64,000 bases of DNA from Galaxea fascicularis (taxonomy: Eukaryota > Cnidaria > Anthozoa > Scleractinia > Euphylliidae): contig OX419346.1 of NCBI GenBank assembly GCA_948470475.1, positions 9,563,843 through 9,627,842 of the forward strand, written 5' to 3'. This document shows, piece by piece, positions 11,614-21,820 of the stretch. How positions within the stretch are numbered: position 1 is the first letter of the stretch; each line of letters begins with the position of its first letter. The notes under the pieces were generated by a model. It was not told where the DNA came from and made no database searches. It saw nothing but the letters and a program-made list of their open reading frames with translations. Position numbers and translations under genes: made by a program.

Positions 11614-11698
11614 CTGTGGTACACTGGTGTTCCAGCAATGCCTCAAGGCTTACTGTAGAGAATGCACACTCCGAACACTGGTACTTTGCAGTCGCCAT
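11614..11698 (-). CDS. short first exon with a zinc-finger-like C-x2-C...H-x2-C motif
   Basis: On the minus strand an ATG at 11698 opens MATAKYQCSECAFSTVS, then LEALLEHQCTT, and ends at a perfect donor (ACAG followed by GTAAGTT). The CSEC...EHQC spacing resembles a C2HC finger. The next exon was not found. It lies just downstream of the Kolobok-like pseudogene and may be the opening exon of an unrelated gene or element. Evidence is limited to start, motif and donor. Confidence 0.35.
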
Positions 11699-12136
11699 GT
11701 TTTCTTCCAAAGAGCAAATCATGCACGTGAGGAGACTGGAGAACAGTCCAACTGGAAGCTTTTGAATGGAACACGAGAATTTTCGAAAATACCGAAATTT
11801 CCACTTTTCAGGTACACTTAAAAGGTTGTCCTAAATTTTCGAAAATCTTTTCCAGAAAAGATCCTGTTCCATTTGTTTCCTATAATTGTATGTGTAGTGC
11901 TGCACCTTCTGACAATACCTCTTCGCCATCAAACCATGGTACATCTCCAAGATGCCTGTGCGGATGAACTCTGCAAGCATGGCAATATCCTTTAAAAGTG
12001 ACTTGTTCCATGCCACTTCCTTGAGGGCATCATGAGCAGGGCTTCCAACTTTTAGCCACTGCTTCCTTCATTCAGTTTCCCGTGGGATGGGTGGGTGGGC
12101 ACACTCATGGAAACACTGAAAACCTTCCCAGTGTAC

Positions 12137-12492
12137 CGCCGACCGGTTGGCTCAGTTGGTAGAGTGCCGGACTACCGTGCGGGAGGTCGTGGGTTCAAAG
12201 CCCCGGCCGGACCAACACTCAGGGTCTTTAAATAACTGAGGAGAAAGTGCTTCCTTTGCAATGACATCTGCAAATGGTTAGACGTTCTAGTCTTCTCGGA
12301 TAAGGACGATAAGCCGGAGGTCCCGTCTCACAACTCTTCACAATTAATTCTGTGGGACGTTAAAGAACCACTAGGGAGGTAACGAACCCTGGCTGTGACC
12401 ACCCCTAGTGTTGACCTTGTAGAGGGCCACAAGTTTATTAGTTGCTTCAACTATTCCGTGCCACCCTCTTTAAATAAAGTGTATTATTAGTG
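12137..12492 (+). mobile_element. tRNA-derived SINE, full head
   Basis: The first 75 bp fold like a tRNA: A box GGCTCAGTTGGTAGAGTG, B box GGGTTCAAAGCCC, and a 3' CCGGCCGGACCA that can pair with the 5' CCGACCGG. The body follows (ACTGAGGAGAAAGTGCTTCC ... GTGGGACGTTAAAGAACC) and an AT-rich tail ends near 12492. The body recurs on the minus strand at 44490-44870. The insertion lies inside the Kolobok-like pseudogene, whose coding frame resumes on both sides. The internal boxes imply RNA polymerase III transcription. Confidence 0.8.
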
Positions 12493-12857
12493 TTGTATGT
12501 TCGCTGTGTGGTAGACAATGGATTTCCACCTTTCCACACACTTGGTAGCATTACCCTCTTAGGTCTTTGCACACCGCCAGAGATGAGTTACGATTACATG
12601 AATTCACAGTTTGAGAGCAACGCATGGCTTGGCTTGGGCCTTTTTGCTTAACTTTTTTTGCACTGATTTAGCCAGGTGCCAAAAATCAAAATTGCGCTTA
12701 ATGGTGGACCTCTCTTTTTTCATGTGAGCACGTACTTGCACATGCCTATCTGTGGCAAGTTTCGAGATAAGCACCTTTTCTTCTTTTAAGTGATGTAAGC
12801 AACTTTTCAGCCCCTCTTGTTCCATTGCGTTTGAGTTTTTAACCTTGGTAACTTGAA

Positions 12858-13581
12858 CCCCATTTACACTACAGAAAGAAACGGCTAGGCAAGGGTGAAA
12901 ACTGGCAAGCGTAATTTTCACCTCAGGCAAGGTAAGGGTAAATTGAGTGGTGTAAACTGTCAATGGTGGTTTTGAGACCACGTTTAGATGTTGTCCCATT
13001 TTTGAAAATATCGGTAAGGCAAGGACGAAAACCGGCACCTTGCCCTTAAAATGGAACATGTAAACGTCCCTGCTTGCCTGGAAGGTAACTGTTAATCATT
13101 CTGTGCATGTTATAACAGCACTACTGTCAGCCATTTTAAACTAGTAATCTGACTGAGGATTCCTCCAAAGGTTTCTTTCCCTTGGAGGGTTAATCGATGT
13201 CAATCATAGTGAGCGTGAGCAACAGCAGTTTTTTCCTTCTGCAGTTCCAGTATCTGATGAAATGCTCTTTCTTCCTCGATTCCTCGCTTATCTGGTACCT
13301 TATTTCACATTGTCAACGTTTCTGCTCAGTTTTTTTCGCTTTCCTTAGTACGGAGATTTCGAACATCAACAATCCTGTGGACGCCATGTTGAATTAGCAC
13401 AATGCACATGCTCACTTGCAAATCTAAGCCTTGCCTGGAACAAAATAGCCTTGCCTGGATCAAATCAAGCAAGGGTGAAACGGTACACATGTAAACAATC
13501 CTTGCCTTACCAAAATGTTAGCTACCCTTGCCAGTTTTTATCCTTGCCTTGCCGTTTTTTTTTTCTGTAGTGTAAATGGGG
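12858..13581. mobile_element. 724-bp MITE nested in the Kolobok-like gene
   Basis: The left end CCCCATTTACACTACAG and the right end CTGTAGTGTAAATGGGG are perfect inverted repeats and extend, with small differences, for about 50 bp (AACGGCnAGGCAAGG, AAAACTGGCAAG). Many GCAAGG/CCTTGCC motifs lie inside. The host coding sequence on either side shares TTCAA at the junction and resumes the same transposase frame, which supports a clean insertion. No transposase is encoded, so it is non-autonomous; the mobilising superfamily is not clear. Confidence 0.8.
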
Positions 13582-14165
13582 TTTTGAACGAAGGAAAAAT
13601 CAAGCACCTTCGATGAAACTGTGTCAACGATACTGTACATTCCATATTCCGCCGAGTGCCCTGGGCTGTCACAGCGACCATCACCCCCAGCCATCACCTC
13701 TGTGTTTTGAACTTCATTCAAAATTTCCGCTTTATGTTTAATGTACCTTTTGTTTATGGCTGGGAACAGGTACTTTTTCTGAGTGATGTTGTAATTTCTT
13801 TCACTGAAAAATTGAATATTAGTTGCCCTTGCAATGCTGGCAATGCTGCCATAATCATTTCCTGTGAAAAGAATTCCAGTGCTCAGCAGTAAGTTACCAA
13901 CTGCCATTGAGTTGACAAGTAGTTGTGTTTGCCAGTGTAACGGATTTTTGCAACAGCCAAAATTTTCGATAGTGGTAAGGGACCCTTCAGTTTTGAGTGT
14001 CACGTTTTTAACTTTCCGTCCACAGTTTTGACATCTGACACTCTGTGAAAAAAGTTCCTTTAATTTACTTTCAAAGACAATTAACTTTCGTTCTTTGTGC
14101 AGATCACCACAGTCCTCTTCAAGCCACAGGAGTGCACAATAAGAAAATTTTCAAAAGTGACTTGG

Positions 14166-14687
14166 TGTTGCTCTTAATTGACACTCAATAAGAGATAAAT
14201 AATTAATAATTAACAACCGTGGGAAAATAATACCTGCTCCGCACAGCCAGCTAGTAGTAGATAGCTAAATGAAGTTGCCAGCCAGGAACCGTTTGGGGGA
14301 ATGCTTTTCCCCAGCCAGCATGACTTATGAACGACAGGTTTTCCCAGCAATTGTTACATTTCTTTTTTGCCAGCCAGGAATAGGAAAAATTATTTTTTTA
14401 AAAAATCAATTTTAATTTAATTTCATTGAGCAAATTAAAATTGGATTTGAATTAATTAACTAATTTTATTAAATATGAAGTAAACATGAACAACATTTTA
14501 TTCACCTCCCAAAGTAAACTCTGCAATCATCAGTGAATGGCAGTATGATTAGGACACTTCTCAATCTGAGCAAAAATTCAACTAGCAGTAATTTATAGTT
14601 CACCACAATACAATTGTCACTGAATGAATCATAACTGAACCGAGTCCATGGCCATAAACTACAAGAACTCATTGTTCCGTTCAGCTT
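14166..14687. other. unannotated spacer with GCCAGC-type repeats
   Basis: Between the Kolobok-like gene and the Ulp1 fragment. The motif CCAGCCAG(C/G) appears several times at 14246-14390, then the sequence becomes AT-rich. Nothing coding is recognised. Confidence 0.4.
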
Positions 14688-15130
14688 TTAATGAAAAATG
14701 TTCCAGATTGATGGCTGGAAGCGTGGAAGACCAGTTGTCTCAGAAATGGTTTTTAACGTGGTGCTAGCCAGTTGCTGAAAGGATGCGGTGATGGGATAGT
14801 GAAATACATCATCATGCTCTATGGAGCAATCACGGACATCAAAAACAAGAAGTCCCCAGTGATTACCATGTAGATGCATGGGTAGAAATATCAGATCCAC
14901 TGTACGCATGTCGACATTCGCATCGAGATTTCAGACTGCACTTTCTCGGAAATTCGTAGAAATGTCACTCGGCAGCATACAGAAAAGTTCTCTTCCAAGA
15001 CGTCCGTTTGCTGCATCACAGTACTTGATTATGAACAAGTTGATAACCTCATCGGTTAAATAACGTTCACAGCACAAAACAGACAATTCTTGAGAAGTAA
15101 CAGTAAACTGTTTATATTGAATGAGAAACT
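14688..15130 (-). pseudogene. Ulp1/C48-type cysteine protease fragment
   Basis: The minus strand reads SQELSVLCCERYLTDEVIN, LFIIKYCDAANGRLGRELF, a break at an in-frame TGA (14931-14933), then DLIFLPMHLHGNHWGLLVFD. This fits the Ulp1/SENP fold: the LxDEVIN substrate helix, then the catalytic His in NHW and a following acidic strand. The stop at 14688 comes before any Gln/Cys active-site region, so the catalytic cysteine is missing. The position just beyond the chromodomain segment on the same strand suggests both belonged to one long gene. Confidence 0.6.
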
Positions 15131-15266
15131 GGCCATTCCATCAAGTTCCATCGGTGGAGGAGTGCTTCTTTCAATAACTGCTTCTTTTTTAACATCAGTC
15201 TTTAATCAAGCCACCTTTCTTCCTCTTGCACCTCTCTTCCAATCACTCTCAGTGTGTCATATCTGC

Positions 15267-15473
15267 CTAGAATCCACACTCCTTCTTGGGTGAAACAGCC
15301 AGATGAATTCTAATTGACAACAAATTGAAATCCTTCATTTCCCTCTGTGTTTTTGGCCTTGACAAGTGGTCCATAGATTCCATCACTAATGAGATAGGAG
15401 GAACACGATCAACTGTCAATGGATCTTGCAGTGTTGCATCCAGTTCATCCTTCACACGTTTAATGAAATACAC
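15267..15473 (-). other. short open segment between chromodomain and Ulp1 pieces
   Basis: A 68-residue minus-strand frame (FIKRVKDELDATLQDPL, PPISLVMESMDHL) sits between the SINE and the Ulp1 fragment, in line with the same decayed gene. No domain is recognised. It is listed because it is probably a remnant of the linker of that gene. Confidence 0.3.
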
Positions 15474-15489
15474 TCGAATGCTCTAATCT

Positions 15490-15493
15490 ACTA

Positions 15494-15529
<36 letters not shown>

Positions 15530-15809
15530 TTATTACTTATTAGGCGCAAATTAGCATGTGAATATGATCAAATGCGCCTTACAATTCTTTGCAATTCTAA
15601 ATTATTTTACAATTCTCAAATCAAACTAAATCAAATGAAATGTTGGTTTTTGGAGAGAGGGGAAAACCAGAGTACCTGGAGAAAAACCTCTCGGAGCAGA
15701 GTAGAGAACCAACAAACTCAGCCCACTTATGACGCCGAGCACGAGAATCGAACCCGGGACACATTGGTGGAAGGCGAGCGCTCTCACCACTGCGCCAACC
15801 CTGCTCCCT
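15490..15809 (-). mobile_element. tRNA-derived SINE with (AAT)n tail, second family
   Basis: On the minus strand it begins GGGAGCAGGGTTGGCGCAGT, with an A box (TGGCGCAGTGGTGAGAGCG) and B box (GGGTTCGATTCTCG). It ends in a (TTA)n microsatellite, visible on the plus strand as (AAT)n at 15495-15529. It is clearly different from the SINE at 12137. The chromodomain reading frame runs into this SINE, which supplies the apparent C terminus (GSRVGAVVRALAFHQC and onward). Confidence 0.8.
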
Positions 15810-16970
15810 AAAGGGAGTTGAGCTTCCGCCAAGTATTGCCATGGGGTACCAAAGTTATTATCTCTACAGCAAAGATCATTCAGTATAGACCTCTGGATGT
15901 TGCATTGATCTTTGCTGTCAGTGGTACTGATGTCACTGTCATCACTACCCAGGGTGATAACATTGCCATGTTGTTTCAGGGGTAAACTGTATTCCTTCTT
16001 GATGAGACTCGATCGAAATGATTTGCCTTTTTCATTTAGCAAAGAGCATGATCTTGGGGAGCGTGTAGGTTTCGTTGGCTTACGCTTGTTTTTTGGCTGA
16101 CTAACATCTGTGGATGCATTGTGGGTCAGTTTTTCCTTTATGGGCATGGCATCTTGCTTGTTTGGCTTCTTTTTCTGTTTTGGTTCATGCAGCTTTTCCG
16201 TTGGAGTACAGTTTTTCTGGGCTACATTGTGAGCCAGCTTTTTGCCTTTGTGATGTTTGCTAGGCTTAGCATATTGTTTGTCCCGCTTCTTTCCCTGTGT
16301 TGATTCAGACGGCTTTTTCCTTGGAGGTCCAACGATCTGGGCTGAACTGTCTTCGCTTGTCTTGTGCTTTCCCTTCCAACCAAAACGTGATGTTGTCTGA
16401 AACGATACCGTCCTGTTAAATGACGAAGCTGGCAACCACATATCTTTTTCTGGTCCATAACCCTTGAATCGCACGTGAAATTCATACGTCATGTCTTTGT
16501 GAATCCTTCGTCCTAACACTTCTTCAACTTCGTAAAATCCGTCTTCAAGTTCCTGGTCTTGAGAAGATATATCAGCAACTTCTTCTTGATTATCCATGTC
16601 TTGGTCAAATGGAACATACCCTGATTTATTAAGCCAATTCTTCGATTTGTCATGTAACAAGTAGTGACCTGGACTTTCTGCAAGGGGAAGCAGCTCAATT
16701 GGACCCAAAAGTGCACACGGCAATCTCCAAGGCGTCAAAACTATTTCCTCCCCAACTTGATATTCGTCATCAGCATCAGCACATCTTAACCTCACTGGCG
16801 GATTGTCTTGAACCTTAAAGCTCAATACCTCTGCCCCATCTTTGATCGACTCAATTCGTTCCACATGTGCAATTAGAAAGGAGTTGATACCTTCCTTAAT
16901 TTTCTTCACAGCAACATTTCCAAAAACAACTATATCATGCTCGGGATTTAGGGGCTCTTTACCTGGTTAA
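15626..16970 (-). CDS. chromodomain-containing segment of a decayed gene
   Basis: From an acceptor-like AG near 16955 the minus strand reads PLNPEHDIVVFGNVAVKKIK, a beta-rich region (VERIESIKDGAEVLSFKVQD ... YQVGEEIVLTPW), and then a chromodomain: FYEVEEVLGRRIHKDMTYEF, HVRFKGYGPEKDMWLPAS. The aromatic positions for methyl-lysine binding are largely kept (FYEVE, W in DMWLP). A long basic tail with repeated KK(K/R) and ST motifs follows. The last roughly 60 residues are translated from a SINE and are not original. Upstream on the same strand, a TAA near 16958 separates this part from RQKRHWAAKF, which may mark an intron. The combination with a downstream Ulp1-like segment suggests a transposon-derived protein; no integrase core was found. 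Confidence 0.65.
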
Positions 16971-17057
16971 AACTTGGCAGCCCAGTGTCGCTTCTGTCGG
17001 CATCTTGCGATATATTCTCTTGGCAATAAAATTTTAATTGCTTGACTTATATGGATC

Positions 17058-17297
17058 TTAGTCATTTTTCCCTGCTCCATTTTTGAAATCTGCTTCTAGT
17101 TCTTGCTTCAGATCTTCCTGCTCTAAGTTAAGTGAAGTATCGTTTGTGATTGTATAACATTCCTCTTCGTCTTGGTCATTCAACAATTCAAGTGTAATGT
17201 CTTCAATGAGAGATCCTGCAGTTACATCCAAATCAAGTTTGTTGTAATTTGCCTGAAGTTCTCCATCACGCATCTGCAAGCCACCTGGATGGTTATA
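17058..17297 (-). pseudogene. coding segment on the left side of the Tc1 insertion
   Basis: The minus strand reads NHPGGLQMRDGELQANYNKL, LDVTAGSLIEDITLELLN, then an acidic stretch, with a stop at 17058. Its first codon is cut by the Tc1-type element: the frame continues exactly across the element into 22498 and above (… SWDCPYKY then NHPGG), given one TA duplication. It is a piece of the long unknown gene that also includes the chromodomain. No domain recognised in this piece. Confidence 0.6.
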
Positions 17298-18565
17298 CAG
17301 TACTGTGCAAAAAGAATGCAAACGAATTTCGTCAAAATTCGGGTATTGTTCACTCGAAATATCGCAGAAATTTCGGGCGAAAAAGTGTGATTTTTCGGCC
17401 GTAATTTCGAAGAAAATTCGCTGAGCCACACGAAAGTTCGAACACACGCACGAAAATTCGCTAATCAAACAGCGAAATTTCGGTGAGATTTCGTATGTAC
17501 TGAAACGAAAATTCAAGAAATTTCACTGAGCACACGAAAGTTCTAACACGTGCACGAACATTCGCTACTCGAACAACGATATTTCGGTGACAGTTCTTAT
17601 GCACGGAAATTAAAACTCAAGAACCTAAATGTATGAATTGTAGATCGAAAAATCGTAATCCTGAAACGACACTTCGTAAAATGTTGGTAACTAGTTCATA
17701 TTTAGTAGTATGAATGAATGAAATCGACAACTGTACACGTGGCTCTTCGAGTGTAAATACGACCCGAATGAAACTGTAGACAAGCATTTACGAGCGATTT
17801 CCACAGCCTACACTGTATAACGTTTATTCGAGTGGTAGTTTGTTTATAGAGATACAACAGCATAATCCCCTTACCGTTTTGATATTGATCATAACAAATT
17901 CACACTTCAAAGATACAGCGTAGCTGTTTTTTTTCCTCTCGCGTCAAGTCCGTTATCCTCACTGAGATTAATTAAGACGTGTATTCACGAATTATTAAAT
18001 GTAACTCCTGCCGAGTCCCGTTGTTAACCCTTACATTGAAATCAGCTTCTGTAACTGCCGCAAGTTGGATGTCTAGCGCATCAGTAAAGTCAAGACTTGC
18101 CTTCGAACGGTTGCTGTGAACAGACGCCATTTTGGATTTGATTGCATAGCCAAATATGGAGGGTAGGTACCAGTCTCCTGAGAGTCACGGGTAAGAATTT
18201 TGTAAACAATTGCGAAACATAAGTTGAAAGAGACAAAATGTTGCCTCTCTCGTTAGAAACATTAAACAACACAAATTGTAATTTTAAATATTTATTGCTA
18301 TGGCCAAAAAATACAATAATAGAACATTAAAAAATTAGAAACAATTCTTAAACCTGGGTTTATACAAATACTTATAGCAATTGATAAAATAGTGAAGAAA
18401 TAATCGAAGGTTTCCTAATTTTATAATCTTAAAAATTTCAATGTATTTTCACTAGTACCTATAAATACATGGAGAACTCCAAAAACGAAAACGACTCCTA
18501 AACTAAGATCTATTGAAATACATTTTGATGATTGACAAAGGATTTAAAAAAACTTGACAGAATTT

Positions 18566-18682
18566 CTAAGTTTGTCTGCTTTTATTTCTAGTGTTTTGGC
18601 ATCGCTTGCCGATGCTCACTTTGCAAGTTTCCCACATTCTGTTGAGTTCTTCCAGGGTTCGGCACTGGTATCCAAACGTCCG
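18566..18682 (-). pseudogene. BEN-domain C-terminal exon inside the Tc1-type element
   Basis: After an acceptor (TTTCTTTTTCAG) the minus strand reads RTFGYQCRTLEELNRMWETC, then KVSIGKRCQNTRNKSRQT and a TAG. The W...C...I...C pattern matches the end of BEN domains, DNA- and protein-interaction modules. It pairs with the exon at 18932-19119, though the simple donor-acceptor join is off by one base, so the gene is probably broken or uses another site. Confidence 0.5.
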
Positions 18683-18931
18683 CTGAAAAAGAAAGAATAT
18701 GGGTACGTTTTGTGTCAGAACTAATTTAGCCGCACATTTTATTCATGATTCAGACAAACGGGACTTGAGTACTAGTTTAGACATATTTAACATGGTATGG
18801 TTTCCTTTCATGAAGTGACCGTAAATAAGGTAGCAGCGATCGCTTAATAAAGGTGACCGTTAAACAGATGTTCGCTGAATTCAGGATTGACTGTATGTCA
18901 TTTTTCTTTTAATACCTGTATGTATACTTAC

Positions 18932-19119
18932 CCCTTATCGCAGCAATAATCTTCTGGTTGAGAGCATCAAAGTCTTTTGTGCCATGCACTGTGGAACGCA
19001 TCAAGACCTCCTTCGGAAAGAGGTTGTCCACTAAGCGCAAAACAAGTTGCGATGGCTTTACGGCTGCTTTAGCAAAATCGTAGTCTGCTTTATCCAGTCG
19101 GACATCGTTTCCTTTTAAC
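18932..19119 (-). pseudogene. BEN-domain core exon inside the Tc1-type element
   Basis: Bounded by an acceptor (ACTTACTCCAG) and a donor (GTAAGTATA) on the minus strand. It encodes LVLRLVDNLFPKEVLMRST, then KDFDALNQKIIAAIR, resembling the BEN core (L...LF...EL......G...LD..K...I). Presence inside a transposon suggests capture of host exons or an accessory DNA-binding gene. Confidence 0.5.
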
Positions 19120-19301
19120 CTGGAGTAAGTGCCAGGAGGCGTGTCAGCAATCGGTCTATTTACATAATTCTCACATCACTGTGAAGTTGGTTCCATTGAA
19201 CAAAAGGCACTGGCCGACTGTCACTGTCAAGTCGGTTTCATTGAATGAAACACTGCGGAAAATCAATCAGTTTCAAGGTGTTGTATTTTTCTGTGAAGTA
19301 A

Positions 19302-20282
19302 GCTCTTATTGAAAGTGTGCCATGGACTCTGACGTTAAGAAATTTACACATTAGTGTTTCATTGGCTCTTCCATAGCCTGTGCGCAGTCATGTAGCAATT
19401 CCTTTCACACAGAAACTTATTTTCCGCGTGAAAGGAAATAGTGTGTCTGTGCGCAGGTGAGTTTCTCTGAACAAAAGACAGAAGCGTGCCAGTAAATCGT
19501 TTTGCTTTTCCGTGGACTGAGCGTCTTAACACAAATTCACGCATTATTGTTTAGTCAGTTCCATTAAACTAAAGGCATTGGCCGTGAAGCTAAAAGGAGA
19601 CCGAGACATGTGAAATGATATTAAAGAGGCGTGTTAGCAATCGGTCTATTTACATAAATTCTCACCTTACTGTCAAGTCGGTGAATGAAAGACGCTGTGC
19701 AAAATCAATCAGTTTCAAGGTGTTTTATTTTTGTGTGAAGTGCTCTTATTAAAAGCATGCCATGGACTCTGACCTTAATAAATTTGCACAGAAGCGTGTC
19801 AGTAAATCGTTTTGCTTTTCCGCGGACTGAGCGTCTTAACATAAATTCACGCATTAACACACGTCAAACCATAACAAACCGATTTTGCTGACTTTTAAAA
19901 TGAATTTATAATTTATGAATTAAGTTCGACACGGCAGTAGCACGACTTGGTTTCAAAACGCTACTGTCGAATATAATTCGATCAGCTGAGTTTGCCACGG
20001 CAGAAGCGCGACGTTTGAAATGGGCGTAAGCTCTTATTGAAAGCACGCCATGGACTCTGACTTAAATAAATTTGCACATTATTGCTTGTTCAGCTCTTAC
20101 GTAGCGTGTGCGCAGTCGTGTAGCAATTCCTTTCACACAAACTATTTTTTTCCGCGTGAAAGGAAATAGTACATGTCTGCGTGCAGGTGAGTTCCTCTGA
20201 ACAAAAGACAGAAGCATGTCAGTAAATCGTTTTGCTTTTCCGTGGACTGAGCGTCTTAACATAAATTCTCACATGTTTAGTC
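19302..20282. repeat. three diverged copies of a ~260-bp unit
   Basis: Copies at about 19302-19565, 19738-19857 (internally deleted) and 20027-20282 share CTCTTATT(G/A)AAAG, CCATGGACTCTGAC, GTAAATCGTTTTGCTTTTCC and GACTGAGCGTCTTAACA. A related spacer (GGCGTGT(C/T)AGCAATCGG ... AATCAATCAGTTTCAAGG) occurs at 19138 and 19628. They lie between the BEN fragment and the transposase. The reading frames within them are shadows. Confidence 0.75.
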
Positions 20283-20417
20283 GACATCACTAAAAAATTG
20301 AAAGCCAAATTCCTTAGAGCTTGTTAAGAAAGAAGTTTTGCGTTACATAGAAAGACAGAAGAGGATAAAGGGAAAATTTTCAATCTTGATTGGTCATAAA
20401 CTTTTATTACATTTGGT

Positions 20418-20433
20418 GGTTCCTAAAGGAACC
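20418..20433 (-). promoter_or_regulatory. histone-mRNA-like 3' stem-loop after the Tc1 transposase
   Basis: Minus strand: GGTTCC-TTTA-GGAACC, a perfect 6-bp stem with a 4-nt loop, preceded by AACAAAC and followed by ACCAAA. This matches the layout of replication-dependent histone mRNA 3' ends. The start is 29 nt beyond the transposase stop. A TAATAAAA follows shortly after, so ordinary polyadenylation is also possible. Confidence 0.55.
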
Positions 20434-20462
20434 GTTTGTTTTGAAAAGTTCATCAAGAACTT

Positions 20463-21473
20463 TTAATACTTGGTTGCTGCTCCACGTAACTCAACCACAG
20501 CTGGAATGGCTTTGTACAAGACATGGTCAATGTATTTCGCGCATTTGGTTGCATCTACCTTCTTCCTCCAAAACATCTTAATCCCGTCTATCAGTTCCTG
20601 TTTAGACCTGGGTTTGACCTTTGTTTCCAGGTAGTATTTCAACTCGTGGCAGAGGTTCTCAATGGGGTTGAGGTCTGGGCTCTCTGGGGGGGTTGGCCAC
20701 CAGTTGATCCCATTTTCCTCAAAGAATGCTTTTGCTGCTCGTGAGGTGTGTTTAGGGTCATTGTCCTGCATGAAGCGGTGATTTGGGAGCTGCTCATTGA
20801 TGAACGGCATCAGATGGCTTTCCAGGATCTCACAGTAAAGGTCAGCGACCATTATTCCTTCAAAGATACAAATCTTTGTCCCACCGTGTCTGCTTATTCC
20901 AGCCCACACGTGTAATTTCAAAGGGTGCTTCGGTTTAGGTTTTCTCTTTGCAGGTTCGCCAACTTTCCTGTAACATGTACGCCGGAACTGTTCGAGGGAG
21001 ATTGAACATTCGTCAGTAAAAATAACATTGTCGAAAGCATCCCCAGTCTCCAAAACTTTCTGAGCGAACTCTAATCGTTTGACTTTGTTCGCGTCCCTAA
21101 TCAGCTGACAGTATCTTGTTCGCTGAAGAGTCCAGCCCTGCTGTTTTCGGGATCTCTGCACCGTTGAAGAACGCACCATGATTCCACGTCTGGCTAGCTT
21201 CTTTTCAATTGCACGACTTGTTGTTTCATCGTCCTTCCGCATCTGATCTTCTATGAATGCTCTGGCTTCAGCATTTAACTTTCTGGGTCGTCCAGTAGTA
21301 GTTCGTTTCTTTGTAGATCCTGTGAGTTTGAGTTTGTTAATGATACGGGTCACACTTGCAAAACTGACTTCCAAATTTTCGCGTTTTAACAACTTAAATA
21401 TCTCTGCTGGGCATAGATTTTCTCGATAAAGAGACGCTATTCAATTGCGTGTGTAGTTTGATACCGTGGGCAT
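20463..21473 (-). pseudogene. Tc1-type DD34E transposase, one nonsense codon
   Basis: From ATG at 21473 the protein has a helix-turn-helix (PAEIFKLLKRENLEVSFASV), a GRPRK hook (TGRPRKLNAEARAF), and a second helix-turn-helix. The DDE core has first Asp in VIFTDECSISLE, second in FMQDNDPKHTS and the Glu in SPDLNPIEN, 34 residues after the second Asp. Length is about 337 residues, normal for Tc1. The only break is a TGA at codon 11 (21441-21443), where Arg is plausible; a downstream start would leave 309 residues and an intact catalytic core. A histone-like stem-loop follows the stop by about 30 nt. It would cut and paste elements at TA sites. Confidence 0.85.
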
Positions 21474-21729
21474 GATCGCTCAGGAGTGAACTGACGGTGG
21501 ATCTTTGAATGTATGGATATAAACAATTGTTCGTTGCCATGTTTATGCATCATTTGCATAAACAAAATACAATGTTAGCATGGAGATGGAGTCACAGGAG
21601 AATAATTGACTGGTTTCGAACATTGTTTGAGGAGTGAATTTTCGTGCGAAGTTTCGTCATGGTTCGAACGTCTTGCAAAAGTTCTTACATGTAGCAATGC
21701 ATTTAGGTCTTGCAAAGAACACTGTGAAT

Positions 21730-21820
21730 GAATTTTTCCATGATACGGGTTACACTTGTGAAACTGACTTCCAAATTTTCCCGTTTAAACATCTTAATGC
21801 CTCTGCTGGGTGAAGATTTT
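21730..21820 (-). pseudogene. second Tc1 transposase N-terminal scrap
   Basis: The minus strand reads MFKRENLEVSFTSVTRIMEK, nearly identical to LLKRENLEVSFASVTRIINK of the main transposase, then loses similarity. A matching flank (ATGGAGATGGAGTC, GAGAATAA) occurs at about 21579 and 22132, indicating that a few hundred bases around the transposase start were duplicated within the element. Confidence 0.7.

Larger units (their letters stand above)
11831..14165 (-). pseudogene. Kolobok-like DDE transposase, split by two insertions
   Basis: Four minus-strand segments form one protein. It has a zinc-ribbon region (RCQNCGRKV ... GCCKN) and NLLLSTGILFTGNDYGS. Then come GGDGRCDSPGHSAEYGMYS with VLDFSFVQ, a segment with NSNAMEQEGLK, LATDRHVQVRAHM and FDFWHLAKSVQKKL, and a C-terminal segment with DALKEVAWNKSLLKDIAML and GILEMYHGLM. 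The DGRCDSPG, TDRH and FDFWH blocks carry the presumed catalytic acids. I assign the family from memory of Kolobok-type proteins, so the superfamily name is less certain than the transposase call. It is interrupted by a 0.7-kb MITE (12858-13581) after VLDFSFVQ and by a SINE (about 12137-12492). In-frame TGA codons at 12604-12606 and 12068-12070 and a TAA near 12545 mark it as dead. Confidence 0.7.

Noticed and set aside
12137..12213. Apparent tRNA gene
   Set aside because: It has A and B boxes and pairs its ends, but is directly followed by a SINE body that recurs at 44490-44870 without the head, so it is a tRNA-derived SINE.
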